64,000 nt of DNA from Bog-950 sp964615305 (GTDB lineage Bacteria > Bacteroidota > Bacteroidia > Chitinophagales > LD1): the NCBI GenBank assembly GCA_964615305.1, contig CAZTNA010000008.1, positions 1 to 64,000 of the forward strand, read 5' to 3'. The notes under the pieces were generated by a model. The model had not been told where the DNA came from. It worked only from the letters and a program-made list of their open reading frames with translations, and searched no databases. The position numbers and the translations under genes were made by a program. Shown here one piece after another: positions 24,100-33,344 of this stretch. Numbering within the stretch: position 1 is the stretch's first letter; the number at the start of each line of letters is the position of its first letter.

Positions 24100-24204
24100 G
24101 TTGTACTTTTACATTGTGCTGAGTTTGGCCTATAGCCTTGGAGCGAGCATCTTCAGTGTTTTGTTGTCTTTTGACAAGTTCAGAGTGCCCTTGTTTTTCT
24201 TTTT

Positions 24205-24242
24205 ACAAAAAATGGATGAGCGGAAATACCACTCATCCATTC
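24205..24242 (-). terminator. intrinsic terminator of the 24260-25933 gene
   Basis: On the minus strand the stem AATGGATGAG / CTCATCCATT (10 bp, with an 11-nt apical part) is followed by a T6 run, about 18 nt past the stop codon. Confidence 0.75.
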
Positions 24243-24259
24243 ATTTACCAACAACAAAA

Positions 24260-25933
24260 CTACTTGGTTATCACTATTTTTTTTGTGCCTATGGCCTTTC
24301 GGTTTTCAGTTAATGTTATAAAGTAGTTTCCTGCCGCTAACTCGGCCACAGATACCGATGTGCCAGCTCTAATTGTTTTCTCCATCATTACTTCGCCACT
24401 TACACTTACTATTTGCATTTGCTGATCGCAGTAGCCGGTATTGTTGCTTTTAACAAACAACTCTGATTGTGCCGGATTAGGAAACACCACAACATTGTTG
24501 TTGGTTTTTTCATCTTCTATGCTACTTGCAATTGAGGCATCTAAAATCCAAAGCTCTCGTCCCGCCTCATTAAAGTTGGCAGGCAAAATCAACTTGTCGT
24601 TCCAAACAAAAAAATCAAACACATCTGCCATTCCGCAGCTCAGAATTGCATTAAAGGGGTGTGTTGTGTTGCTGCCATCGGGCATAATTTCGTGCATGTT
24701 ACTTAAATCTTCTTCAGCAACTAACAAGGTTTGTTTTGTGTTTAGGCTATCAAATGCAGATAAATATACTTTACCATTTATTCCTACCAGAAACTCTGTA
24801 GAATAATTGCCCCACTGAATGTACGATGGTAATGTTCTGCCATTAAGATTTGTAACTGAGTAGCTGAGTGTATTTAAATCAATGCGGTGAATGTTTTGCG
24901 TATTGTCGGCAGTAAAATAGAGGTTATCTCCCTTGTAAGTTATTCCTTGAATCCAACTAAGGTTAGCATTGGGAACCAATGGAACCGGGGTTAAATTGCT
25001 TTGCGAAATTTTGAAAATATTTAAAGATGGATCAGCGTAAGCAGTTAAGAAAAGCGATCCGTTGTGCAAGCTAAGAAATGAAGGATAGCTGTTTCCACCG
25101 GGCAAGATTTCAACTTTGCTTAACTGCCCCCCGGTGTTTCCATCAAAGACAAACAAATCGTTGCCTTCGCCAGTTTTAGCCGCCACCAGATAAATTTTAC
25201 CGTTAAACGAGAGCATTTGTGTTACGCTAGCCATGTTGTAAGGTGCTGCATGAATATTAATGATGTGCTCTGTACCCATACTAGTGCCATCGGTTCTCCA
25301 TATTTCGCTCTGGCCTATGCTGTTGTTTAGAATGAAATAAACTTTGTTGTTCAACTCACAGTAGCCATAACCTTGCGAGTAAGCGGTTATGGGATAAATA
25401 GAGTCAGTGCCGGCAACGGTGCCATCGGTAATCATAAGTTGTGTAGGTGAGCAAAAAATCATTCGGTTTCCGAAAGTGGCAATGTTTTCAGGAGCCAGGG
25501 TATTGTTCCAGCTTTGGTTGATTTCAGCAATTTTTATAGTGCCGGCAGTGGTACCATCCGTACTCCATACGTCAAAATTCCAGTTGTTGTTATCGGCAGC
25601 CATAAACAATAGTCGGTTTCCAACTTTTACCAAATTACCTATTTGTGAGCTACCTGCGGGGTTTATGTCTTTTACCTGGGAGGTGCCGGCTTGTGTGCCG
25701 TCAGTGCTCCATAGTTCATCGTTATCAAAACGATCGCGGGCAAGGAAATACAGTTTGCCGTTTAACTCAGTAAAATTGTTTATTTCACCGGCACCATATA
25801 CGTTCTTGGCGCTATCACTCCAGATAAACGTCTCTGAACCATGGTCAGGATTAATTTCAATCATGTTAAACGTGCCGCTCGCCTGTACCGCTGTTGCGAT
25901 AGTTATGGCTGCATAAAAGAAAAGATGTTTCAT
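24260..25933 (-). CDS. T9SS cargo protein with ELWxxDGTxxGT repeats
   Basis: 557 residues, signal peptide (MKHLFFYAAITIATAVQASG), then a series of beta-propeller-like repeats: DELWSTDGTQAGT, FDVWSTDGTTAGT, MITDGTVAGT, SEIWRTDGTSMGT, each followed by strands such as NGKIYLVAAKTG. From about 470 a T9SS type A sorting domain (VVFPNPAQSELFV, SVSGEVMME, AGNYFITL, KIVITK) directs export. The repeats are known from extracellular Bacteroidota and myxobacterial proteins of unknown function. Cell-surface adhesion or binding is a guess. Confidence 0.85.
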   Translation of the reverse strand: MKHLFFYAAITIATAVQASGTFNMIEINPDHGSETFIWSDSAKNVYGAGEINNFTELNGKLYFLARDRFDNDELWSTDGTQAGTSQVKDINPAGSSQIGNLVKVGNRLLFMAADNNNWNFDVWSTDGTTAGTIKIAEINQSWNNTLAPENIATFGNRMIFCSPTQLMITDGTVAGTDSIYPITAYSQGYGYCELNNKVYFILNNSIGQSEIWRTDGTSMGTEHIINIHAAPYNMASVTQMLSFNGKIYLVAAKTGEGNDLFVFDGNTGGQLSKVEILPGGNSYPSFLSLHNGSLFLTAYADPSLNIFKISQSNLTPVPLVPNANLSWIQGITYKGDNLYFTADNTQNIHRIDLNTLSYSVTNLNGRTLPSYIQWGNYSTEFLVGINGKVYLSAFDSLNTKQTLLVAEEDLSNMHEIMPDGSNTTHPFNAILSCGMADVFDFFVWNDKLILPANFNEAGRELWILDASIASSIEDEKTNNNVVVFPNPAQSELFVKSNNTGYCDQQMQIVSVSGEVMMEKTIRAGTSVSVAELAAGNYFITLTENRKAIGTKKIVITK

Positions 25934-26073
25934 GTTCTATAATTTTGTAGCACAAAGATGCCGCAACCCTTTTCAGAGGTATTGTAAATTTGCGCTGTAG
26001 TGTTGTAACCTCATCCGTGCCTCTTAATGCTTGACCCATCTCTAAAAGAAGAATGGGGCATAGGCCAACATAC

Positions 26074-27336
26074 TTAATATATCATTATGCGTTCTGTCTT
26101 TCTTAGTTGTTTGTTGCGTTCGTTATAGATATTCAATTGAAAAACGCCCGTGCCTGTTTCGCTTCGCGAAAAACTTTGCGCTGCATTTGCTGTCAGATTT
26201 TTACGAAGTAACAACCTGCCTTCTGTTGTAAAAACCTCAACTACTAGATTTTCGTTTTCGTGCGAATACAAGTTTACCACATCGTTAGCAGGATTAGGAA
26301 AAATAGAAACCGAAATTGCGCGAGCTGGTTCGTTGATATCTGAGATAAGCGTAGGATCACAAGTGGTATTGTCGAAAAGAAAATCTCTAACCAGCCATAC
26401 AGTAGAATCCATGTAAGTAGAAGCCGGTGGTAAAAAAGGAATAGGCAAAATATATGGCACATGATCGGCTCCGTAAAAAAGGTGCAGCGAATGTGGCTTA
26501 TTAATATGTTCTAGGCGGTTCTTAATATCGCCACCACCAAACAATAAACTTTCGGGATGTGTGGAAGCATATACGCTGTCGAAATAGCAAGAAACCGTAG
26601 CATCGTTAGTGCCGTGTACACCAACCAGCATCGGGTCGTTGGGCATTATCCAAACGGTATCTGCAATACCGCCACATAAATCAATAACTCCTTTTACCTT
26701 CGATGAAAACCCCGGGTTGCCGCTATTACCTTCGGGGCCGCCCAGCGAATCTAATGCCGGACGAGCCCAGTCAGGTTCAGACCGAGAAAGTGTATCGGTT
26801 TTTCCATACGCGTAGTTTAGAGCTATGAAAGCGCCAGCAGAACTTCCTCCAATCCAGACTTGATTGGTATCAATACGAAACAGATTAGTGGATTGTGCAT
26901 CCTTATAGAAATAGCGCACAGCGGCTTTCATATCCTGTACTCCACGCATAAGTGCCTTAAATTGATTGGTGTCACAATCGCTACCGTCTTCAAACCCTAA
27001 ACGATAATCAATAGAAGCACACACATACCCTCTGCGCGAAAAGTTATCGCAGAGTTGAATGATATCAGGACTTAGGCGTGTGCCTGCAGTAAAACTTCCC
27101 GGAAAAGCAAAAACCAGTAGCGGACGATAAGCGAGCAAATCTCCGGTAGGCTGGTAGATGTCCATTTTTAAGTCAACATAAGTACTGTCAAACTTCATGG
27201 CGTTGCCAAACGTAACGGTGCTCATACTCTGTTGAAATATTTTGTCGTAATAGCGTCCGTTACCGCACTGTGCACTTAGTTGTAACGAGTAAAAACAAAA
27301 AGTAATAGCACTAACAATAGAGTAGAGGTTTTTCAT
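26074..27336 (-). CDS. secreted alpha/beta hydrolase with T9SS sorting domain
   Basis: I use the ATG at 27336 (420 residues), which places the signal peptide (MKNLYSIVSAITFCFYSLQLSAQ) at the N-terminus; the longer frame adds 18 non-signal residues. The hydrolase domain resembles carboxylesterase/BD-FAE-like enzymes: PLLVFAFPGSF (oxyanion region), SIDYRLGFED, nucleophile motif GGSSAGAF with Ser about 175, and a histidine in HLFYGADHVPY. A T9SS sorting domain closes it (SIFPNPANDVVNLYS, TTEGRLLLRK, TGVFQLNI). Probably an extracellular esterase; substrate unknown. Confidence 0.85.
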   Translation of the reverse strand: MKNLYSIVSAITFCFYSLQLSAQCGNGRYYDKIFQQSMSTVTFGNAMKFDSTYVDLKMDIYQPTGDLLAYRPLLVFAFPGSFTAGTRLSPDIIQLCDNFSRRGYVCASIDYRLGFEDGSDCDTNQFKALMRGVQDMKAAVRYFYKDAQSTNLFRIDTNQVWIGGSSAGAFIALNYAYGKTDTLSRSEPDWARPALDSLGGPEGNSGNPGFSSKVKGVIDLCGGIADTVWIMPNDPMLVGVHGTNDATVSCYFDSVYASTHPESLLFGGGDIKNRLEHINKPHSLHLFYGADHVPYILPIPFLPPASTYMDSTVWLVRDFLFDNTTCDPTLISDINEPARAISVSIFPNPANDVVNLYSHENENLVVEVFTTEGRLLLRKNLTANAAQSFSRSETGTGVFQLNIYNERNKQLRKTERIMIY

Positions 27337-27392
27337 CTGCCGGATTTTTTTGGGTAGCGAAAGGTAAAAAAAACTATCGGAGCGTAACAAAG

Positions 27393-28535
27393 CTACTTGG
27401 CAAAGGCAAAGTCGTTCATAATGTCTTCGAGTTCAGCCCACACCTGTTCTTTCGTAAATCCATACTCCTCGAGCGAATACTCGTGTCCGCTTTTGTAATC
27501 GCGGTTGCGAACCTGTTCTTTAGAAAGGCGGTCGAGAAATTTTTCTGAAACCTGCCATCCGAAATGTGTGTACACATTTTGCACTACTTGTTGAGGCTGC
27601 TCTAACAAGTCGTCATACTTAATGGCAATAAACTGCTCATCGGGAATGCTTCGCCTCATTTCGCGCGAATACTTGAAAAAGTCTATAGCGTATTGTGCCC
27701 AAACTTTTTTAGGCGGTGAATTTTTTTGGATTTTTTTATCGTACATAGCTGTAAACATGCTAGCCATACTTGGTACCGCATGGTACGGGTGGCGTGCTAT
27801 GTAAATAATTTTGGCATCGGGAAAGCGTTGCAAAATTGATTTGAAACGTGCGGTGCTCATTACGTTTTTGGTAAGATATGTTTTGTGCGAGCCAGCCCGA
27901 AAAACGAACCGCTTAATACTGCTTTCGTAAAACTCCATTACGTTGTGGCGCACTTCATCTGACTCATCATCCAGAAACTTGTTATCATCATGTAAATGAA
28001 AATACGGGAACGGAATAAAAATTCCCGGGCTCATCATCATTTGAGCAAACACCAATTCATCTTCTTCGGCCTTATTGAAACCCATAGCGTGAATATCATC
28101 CCATCCGCCCCAAAAAACATCATCAAGCCGGTCAATCAATGTTCGTATAAATCCGAAAAGAAATTTTCTGTCAACCCAGGTAAATAGGTTATAGAATTGC
28201 ACAAAAGAAGAAGTCATGAAAAATGTGTGTGCATTCTTAGGGTAAACAAACCTGTCGCTGTCTAAAGCCATCAGGCGGTGAAGATAAGTTGTTCCGCTTC
28301 GGGGGTTAGCGATAATAAACACCGGTTGAGTTACTTTTTGCTTTTTATACCTTCTGTGAAAAATTTCATCCATTACTCTAAAAAAAAGCGATACCAAGAG
28401 GTGAAGGGAAAACAAAAAAAGGAACAACACACTCCACAACCACACTTTCCATTGAAATGACCGGTAGGTTTCAGCAATAATATCTCCTATTATTTTGAAC
28501 CTTACATAATAAAACCGCGCACTGTAATACTTCAT
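27393..28535 (-). CDS. sulfotransferase family protein
   Basis: The ATG at 28535 gives 380 residues; the longer frame would overlap the divergent aminotransferase gene. The PAPS 5'-phosphosulfate loop is clear: VFIIANPRSGTTYLHRLMAL (about 75-94). The 3'-phosphate-binding region IIYIARHPYHAVPSM (about 245-259) and a C-terminal basic loop complete the sulfotransferase_3-like fold. An N-terminal hydrophobic segment (VLFLFLFSLHLLVSLFF) suggests membrane attachment. It would sulfate a glycan or lipid; acceptor unknown. Confidence 0.85.
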   Translation of the reverse strand: MKYYSARFYYVRFKIIGDIIAETYRSFQWKVWLWSVLFLFLFSLHLLVSLFFRVMDEIFHRRYKKQKVTQPVFIIANPRSGTTYLHRLMALDSDRFVYPKNAHTFFMTSSFVQFYNLFTWVDRKFLFGFIRTLIDRLDDVFWGGWDDIHAMGFNKAEEDELVFAQMMMSPGIFIPFPYFHLHDDNKFLDDESDEVRHNVMEFYESSIKRFVFRAGSHKTYLTKNVMSTARFKSILQRFPDAKIIYIARHPYHAVPSMASMFTAMYDKKIQKNSPPKKVWAQYAIDFFKYSREMRRSIPDEQFIAIKYDDLLEQPQQVVQNVYTHFGWQVSEKFLDRLSKEQVRNRDYKSGHEYSLEEYGFTKEQVWAELEDIMNDFAFAK

Positions 28536-28582
28536 AAAAACATGCAAGGTTAAACAAACACAATCTGTTTTTAAAAACCTTA

Positions 28583-28590
28583 TAGGTTTG
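28583..28590 (+). promoter_or_regulatory. -7 promoter element (TAGGTTTG)
   Basis: A perfect TAnnTTTG match 32 nt before the aminotransferase ATG. The upstream TTTG element is not convincing. Confidence 0.4.
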
Positions 28591-28622
28591 TACGAATCAT
28601 ACAACAGCCGAAGCGTCCAATT

Positions 28623-29813
28623 ATGCCAACCAACCGTCAACTTTTTTTAAACCATGTAGCACAAACCAGCGCATCACCACTTATGCTCGAAATAGAAAGA
28701 GCGCAGGGAGTGTACCTATATAGTAGCGACAAGAAAAAATATCTTGATCTTATTGCGGGTATTTCGGTAAGTAACCTGGGGCATTCGCACCCTAAGGTGG
28801 TTGAGGCGGTAAAAGAGCAAGCTGAAAAATATATGCATCTGATGGTGTATGGTGAGTTTGTAGAAAACCCTCAAGTAAAATTTGCTGAACTTCTCTGTTC
28901 TGTATTACCCAAAAGTTTAAACAACGTGTATTTCACCAACTCGGGAACAGAAGCAACCGAAGGAGCTATGAAATTGGCCAAGCGAATTACGGGGCGCACG
29001 CAATTTATATCGTTTAAACAGTCTTATCACGGCAGTACCCAAGGGGCGCTCAGCATTATGGGCGATGAATATTTTAAAGGTAAGTTTCGTCCATTGTTGC
29101 CTGATACTTTGCAAATAAACTTCGGGCATGAAAAAGAGCTGGAAAATATTTCTTGTCGCACAGCTGCCGTTATAGTTGAACCAATACAGGCCGAGAGTGG
29201 TGTTACTGTTCCTTCTACAAGTTATATGCAGCAACTGCGGCAGCACTGTAACAATACGGGAGCGTTACTTATTATAGATGAAGCCCAAACCGGATTAGGC
29301 AGAACAGGAAAAATATTTGCATTTGAACACTACAACATTATCCCCGATATATTGTTACTGGCAAAAGCGTTGGGTGGAGGAATGCCATTAGGTGCATTTA
29401 TTTCTACGAAGGAAAAAATGGCTTTGTTTACAGAAAATCCGGTGTTAGGCCATATTACCACTTTTGGCGGTCATCCGGTAAGTTGCGCAGCCGGTTTAGC
29501 TGCTCTAAAGTTTACAATTGATAAAAACCTGGTAGCACAAGTGGAGAAAAAAGGAAAACTGTTTGAGGCACTGTTAGTTCATCCAAAGATTATGTCTAAG
29601 CGCAGAAGCGGATTGATGATGAGCTTGCAATTCGAAAGTTTTGAGCAGAATAAACAGGTTATTGATAAGTGTATTGAGCATGGAGTATTGACCGACTGGT
29701 TTTTGTTTGCGCCAGAATGTATGCGAATAGCACCGCCACTGATTATAAACGAAGCAGAAATTACGGATGCGTGTTCGATTATAGTTGATTCCATTAATAA
29801 CAGCTACAACTAA
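28623..29813 (+). CDS. class III PLP-dependent aminotransferase (acetylornithine-like)
   Basis: 396 residues of the aspartate aminotransferase fold-type I, class III group. Landmarks: YLDLIAGISVSNLGHSHP (about 39-56), TNSGTEATEGAMKLAK (about 103), LLIIDEAQTGLGRTG (about 216-230, Asp binding pyridine N), and the PLP lysine in LLAKALGGGMPLGAF (about 244). Class members include acetylornithine, GABA and ornithine aminotransferases; no arg genes are adjacent, so I do not choose among them. It is divergent from the sulfotransferase and followed by a terminator. Confidence 0.9.
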   Translation: MPTNRQLFLNHVAQTSASPLMLEIERAQGVYLYSSDKKKYLDLIAGISVSNLGHSHPKVVEAVKEQAEKYMHLMVYGEFVENPQVKFAELLCSVLPKSLNNVYFTNSGTEATEGAMKLAKRITGRTQFISFKQSYHGSTQGALSIMGDEYFKGKFRPLLPDTLQINFGHEKELENISCRTAAVIVEPIQAESGVTVPSTSYMQQLRQHCNNTGALLIIDEAQTGLGRTGKIFAFEHYNIIPDILLLAKALGGGMPLGAFISTKEKMALFTENPVLGHITTFGGHPVSCAAGLAALKFTIDKNLVAQVEKKGKLFEALLVHPKIMSKRRSGLMMSLQFESFEQNKQVIDKCIEHGVLTDWFLFAPECMRIAPPLIINEAEITDACSIIVDSINNSYN

Positions 29814-29821
29814 CTTTCCGT

Positions 29822-29858
29822 AAAACAAACGCCCCACAATTGTGAGGCGTTTGTTTTT
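29822..29858. terminator. bidirectional intrinsic terminator
   Basis: AAAACAAACGCC-CCAC / GTG-A-GGCGTTTGTTTT stem (one mismatch, AATT loop) with A and T tracts at both ends lies between the convergent aminotransferase and fadE-like genes. Confidence 0.88.
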
Positions 29859-29874
29859 TAAACCAGGTAGCTTG

Positions 29875-31671
29875 TTAGAAACAATATTCGTTTGTTTCAA
29901 TCAGTTTGTCAGCAATCCGTCTTCTTGCTGCCACAGTATTGTAAGCGTCATATTTTGTAAAGCGTTTTAAGCCCATAAGCATTATGCGGAGCATATCTCC
30001 ATCGTTAAACGAAGCTATGGCGTGTTTACCTGACAGGTTAATTCTTTCCAGCGCATCGCTGATATAAACACGGGTCATGTCTGTTTGTAAGGTGCAAGCT
30101 TCTTCGCCTTTTACACCCATCAATTTTTCTGTGCTTAGCAAAACCGACTCACATGCAAACAACTCAATAAGCATGTCGGCAATATTCATAATTACCTCTT
30201 GTTCTTTCTCCAGGTTTTGCATGAATTTTTGTACAGCTGCTCCGGCAGTCATCAAGATGGCCTTTTTGGCATTTTGTAGTGCTGTTTTTTCTGCCGCAAA
30301 AAAATCATCGCTGCTGCTGCTACTGAAATCAGGTACGCTCATTAGTTCTTTTTGAACAGCCATAGCCGGAGTCATTAAGTCCACCTCACCTTTCATAGCT
30401 TTTTTCACCAGTTGCCCTACTGAAAGCAGGCGGTTAATTTCGTTAGTACCTTCAAAAATTCTGTTTATGCGGCTATCGCGATAAGCACGTGCCACGGGAT
30501 ATTCTTCGCTGAAACCGGTTCCACCAAAAATCTGAACCGCTTCGTCAACTGCAAAGTCGAGCACTTCAGAACCAAACACTTTAAGTATGGCACATTCTAT
30601 AGAGTACTCTTCGGCAGCTTGTAGTTTGGCTTGCACCTTATCTACACCCTTAGCAACCAGTTCATTTATTTTATCGTCAATTAACCCGGCAGTGCGGTAG
30701 GTGGCTGCTTCACAGGCATAAGTTCTAATAGCCATTTCTGCCAGCTTGTGTTTTATTGCACCAAACGATGAAATTGGCACATTAAACTGAACACGTTCGT
30801 TAGCATACTTTACTGCTGTAGAAACTGATTTTTTGCTTCCGCCCAACGCCAATACGCAAAGTTTATAACGGCCTATGTTCAATACATTAAAAGCAATTTT
30901 GTGCCCTTTACCAATTTCGCCCAACACATTCTCTACAGGCACTTTTACATTTTGAAAAAATACCTGGCGGGTTGATGAACCTTTAATTCCCAGTTTATCT
31001 TCTTCACTTCCCAACGAAACACCTTCACTTTTTGCATCCACTATAAAGCCGGTGAATTTATCTCCATCAATTTTCGCGAACACAGTAAAGATGTCGGCAA
31101 AACCACCATTGGTAATCCACATCTTATTACCGTTGATGATGTAATGTTTGCCATCTTCACTAAGCACGGCTTTGGTTTTTGCGCCAAGTGCATCGCTGCC
31201 ACTTCCCGGTTCGGTAAGGCAGTAAGCAGCTTTTAGATCACCACTCGATAAACCCGGCAAATATTTTTGTTTCTGTTCTGCAGTTCCGAAATATAAAATA
31301 GGCAGAGTGCCAATGCCGGTGTGTGCTGCAAACGCTGCTGCAAATGAATGACCTTTGCCTATCTCTTCATTTATAACTGTATCGGTAACCAAATCAGACC
31401 CCATACCACCATACTCTTCCGGCACTGCTGCTCCAAGAAGCCCCAGATCGGCACTTTCTTTCATTAACTGTATAACCAAGTCGTGAGCGCCCTTGTCAAT
31501 TTTTTGCACGTTTGGTTGTACTCTGTTTGTAATAAAATCATCGGCTGTTTGTGAAAACATTTTTTGTTCTTCCGAAATTTCATTGCGGATAAAAACATCT
31601 TGCGACAGAGTTTCTTTCACCAGGAACTCTCCTCCTTTTAATACAGACTTTGTTTCAGTTGTTGTGCCCAT
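29875..31671 (-). CDS. acyl-CoA dehydrogenase, long form
   Basis: 598 residues: a complete acyl-CoA dehydrogenase core (EEYGGMGSDLVTDTVINEEI; AYCLTEPGSGSDALG; NGNKMWITNGG; GTGFSEEYPVARAYRDSRIN; catalytic-region RIFEGTNEINR at about 410) plus a C-terminal helical extension of about 170 residues, as in VLCAD/ACAD9-like enzymes for long acyl chains. It is the last gene of an operon transcribed fadB, four-helix gene, fadA, fadE (25 nt from fadA). It would supply enoyl-CoA to FadB. Confidence 0.93.
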   Translation of the reverse strand: MGTTTETKSVLKGGEFLVKETLSQDVFIRNEISEEQKMFSQTADDFITNRVQPNVQKIDKGAHDLVIQLMKESADLGLLGAAVPEEYGGMGSDLVTDTVINEEIGKGHSFAAAFAAHTGIGTLPILYFGTAEQKQKYLPGLSSGDLKAAYCLTEPGSGSDALGAKTKAVLSEDGKHYIINGNKMWITNGGFADIFTVFAKIDGDKFTGFIVDAKSEGVSLGSEEDKLGIKGSSTRQVFFQNVKVPVENVLGEIGKGHKIAFNVLNIGRYKLCVLALGGSKKSVSTAVKYANERVQFNVPISSFGAIKHKLAEMAIRTYACEAATYRTAGLIDDKINELVAKGVDKVQAKLQAAEEYSIECAILKVFGSEVLDFAVDEAVQIFGGTGFSEEYPVARAYRDSRINRIFEGTNEINRLLSVGQLVKKAMKGEVDLMTPAMAVQKELMSVPDFSSSSSDDFFAAEKTALQNAKKAILMTAGAAVQKFMQNLEKEQEVIMNIADMLIELFACESVLLSTEKLMGVKGEEACTLQTDMTRVYISDALERINLSGKHAIASFNDGDMLRIMLMGLKRFTKYDAYNTVAARRRIADKLIETNEYCF

Positions 31672-31696
31672 TGTGTTTAGTTGTATGATTTACAAA

Positions 31697-32866
31697 TTAT
31701 AGTCTTTCAAAAATTCCGGCAATACCCTGGCCGCCACCAATACAAGCCGAAACCATTCCGTATTTGTTGTTTCTGCGTTGCATTTCACCAATCAGTTTTT
31801 GGAACAAGTAAGTTCCTGAAGCGCCCAGCGGGTGACCAAGAGCCACAGCACCTCCGTTTACGTTAATGATATCGGTATTCAGCTTGGCTTCTTTGATAAC
31901 AGCCAATGACTGAGCAGCGAATGCTTCATTCAACTCAATCAGTTCAATGTCATCTAACTTCAGGCCGGCTTGCTTCAATGCTTTTGGAATTGCCGCTACC
32001 GGACCAATACCCATAATAGTTGGGTCAACACCTACGCTTGCTGTTGTTATCATGCGGGCAATTGGCTGAAGATTCAATTCCTTCACTACTCTTTCGCTTA
32101 CCACTAAAACAAATGCAGCTGCATCAGAAGTTTGAGAGGAATTACCGGCTGTTACCTGTCCGCCATTTTTGAAAGCGGGTTTTAGTTTCGCCAAACCTTC
32201 CATCGAAGTGTCAGCACGCGGACCTTCATCCTGTGAAACAGTGAACTTGCGCGTTTTCTTTTTCCCTTCTTCAAAATAAGTTTCTTCTACTTCTACCGGA
32301 ACAATGTCAGCAGCAAACTTTCCTGCTTCAATTGCAGCAAAAGCTTTTTTGTGACTATTGAATGAAAACTCATCCGCAACTTCGCGAGTAATGCCATACT
32401 TTGTAGCAACGTTTTCAGCAGTTAATCCCATTCCAATGTAATACTCCGGGTGATCCTTAGCTATTGCATAATTAGGAACAGTTTTAAAACCCACTGTTGG
32501 AACCAAACTCATGCTTTCTGTTCCTCCGGCAATAATTACATCGGCCATGCCTGCTTTAATTTTTGCAGTAGCCAAACCAATTACTTCCACTCCAGATCCG
32601 CAGTAACGGTTCACGGTCATTCCCGGAACTTCAACAGGCAGCGAGCGCACAGCTACCCAGCGAGCCATTTGCAATCCTTGTTCAGCTTCGGGAACAGCGT
32701 TGCCAACAATCAAATCATCTACACGCGATGGGTCGAGTTGAGGAACCTTTTTTAATAAATCCTGAATGGCGTAATAAGCCATGTCAACGGGTGTCATAAA
32801 ACGGAAACCTCCGCGTTTTGCTTTTCCGATGGCGGTGCGACTGCCTGCGATAATGTATGCTTCCAT
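31697..32866 (-). CDS. fadA: acetyl-CoA acyltransferase (3-ketoacyl-CoA thiolase)
   Basis: 389-residue thiolase for the last step of beta-oxidation. Catalytic residues are readable: nucleophile Cys89 in NRYCGSGVEVIGLA, His in GGAVALGHPLGASG (about 345), and the C-terminal Cys in SACIGGGQGIAG. ELNEAFAAQ is also intact. Length is normal. The start codon ATGGAAG lies 4 nt from the end of the repeat-bounded four-helix cassette, and the same heptanucleotide follows the fadB stop at the other end of the cassette. Confidence 0.95.
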   Translation of the reverse strand: MEAYIIAGSRTAIGKAKRGGFRFMTPVDMAYYAIQDLLKKVPQLDPSRVDDLIVGNAVPEAEQGLQMARWVAVRSLPVEVPGMTVNRYCGSGVEVIGLATAKIKAGMADVIIAGGTESMSLVPTVGFKTVPNYAIAKDHPEYYIGMGLTAENVATKYGITREVADEFSFNSHKKAFAAIEAGKFAADIVPVEVEETYFEEGKKKTRKFTVSQDEGPRADTSMEGLAKLKPAFKNGGQVTAGNSSQTSDAAAFVLVVSERVVKELNLQPIARMITTASVGVDPTIMGIGPVAAIPKALKQAGLKLDDIELIELNEAFAAQSLAVIKEAKLNTDIINVNGGAVALGHPLGASGTYLFQKLIGEMQRRNNKYGMVSACIGGGQGIAGIFERL

Positions 32867-32870
32867 AATA

Positions 32871-33340
32871 AAGTATTTAGTATTTAGTATTTAGTAATTA
32901 GTATTAAGTATTAAGATTTGAAGCCCTCAAATATTTGAGGATTAAGTTTTAGTTGTAAGTTGTAATTCATTTTTTGAATCTCAGAAATTCTTGTGCAGAT
33001 TTCTTCCGAAACTTCTTTTGATAGGAGTGAGAGTTTCTCGGAAACAATTACTTGAGTTTCTAATTCATAGCTTGAACCATGTGCAATAGATAAAAACCGA
33101 CAGAAATCCATGTCTGAGTTTCTTCCTGCCCCTTCAGCAATATTAGATGGAACAGAAACGGCACTTCTTCTCATTTGCGAAGTCAAACCATATTTTTCTT
33201 CCGTAGGAAACTGAGTAGTAGCTTCGTAAACAGCAACAACCAAGTCAATCGATTTTTCCCACACTTTAAGTTGTTTGTAATTATGCATGTTCTTGAATAT
33301 TGTATTTGTCTGAATACTTAATACTAACTACTCAATACTT
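32871..33340 (-). mobile_element. candidate heptamer-bounded single-gene cassette (four-helix bundle)
   Basis: The left array (32871-32912: six AGTATTN/AGTAATT-type heptamers) and the right array (33313-33340) are inverted; over 27 positions they differ at two. Between them lies one small gene whose TAA stop (32911-32913) begins in the left array. Only 4 nt separate each array from the flanking fadA start and fadB stop. ATGGAAG occurs at both junctions and may be a 7-bp target duplication. No transposase is present; mobility is inferred. Confidence 0.5.
32911..33288 (-). CDS. four-helix-bundle protein (23S rRNA IVS / Avd-like family)
   Basis: A 125-residue protein of the four-helix-bundle family first known from open frames in 23S rRNA intervening sequences; the accessory protein Avd of diversity-generating retroelements has a related fold. 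Hallmarks: YKQLKVWEKSIDLVVAVYE (helix 1), FPTEEKYGLTSQMRRSAVSV (about 28-47), PSNIAEGAGRNS (about 48-59), FCRFLSIAHGSSYELETQ. The bundle forms basic pentamers in relatives. Function is unknown. It interrupts a fatty-acid operon, on the same strand, inside an inverted heptamer repeat, and no rRNA or reverse transcriptase is nearby. Confidence 0.9.
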   Translation of the reverse strand: MHNYKQLKVWEKSIDLVVAVYEATTQFPTEEKYGLTSQMRRSAVSVPSNIAEGAGRNSDMDFCRFLSIAHGSSYELETQVIVSEKLSLLSKEVSEEICTRISEIQKMNYNLQLKLNPQIFEGFKS

Positions 33341-33344
33341 CCAT

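Noticed and set aside
28536..28640. Longer start of the sulfotransferase
   Set aside because: It would overlap the divergent aminotransferase start and its promoter; the ATG at 28535 suffices.
32871..32912. Short CRISPR array
   Set aside because: Units are 7 nt and contiguous, without spacers, and no cas genes are present.
32871..33340. Diversity-generating retroelement suggested by the Avd-like fold
   Set aside because: No reverse transcriptase, template repeat or variable repeat occurs in the window.
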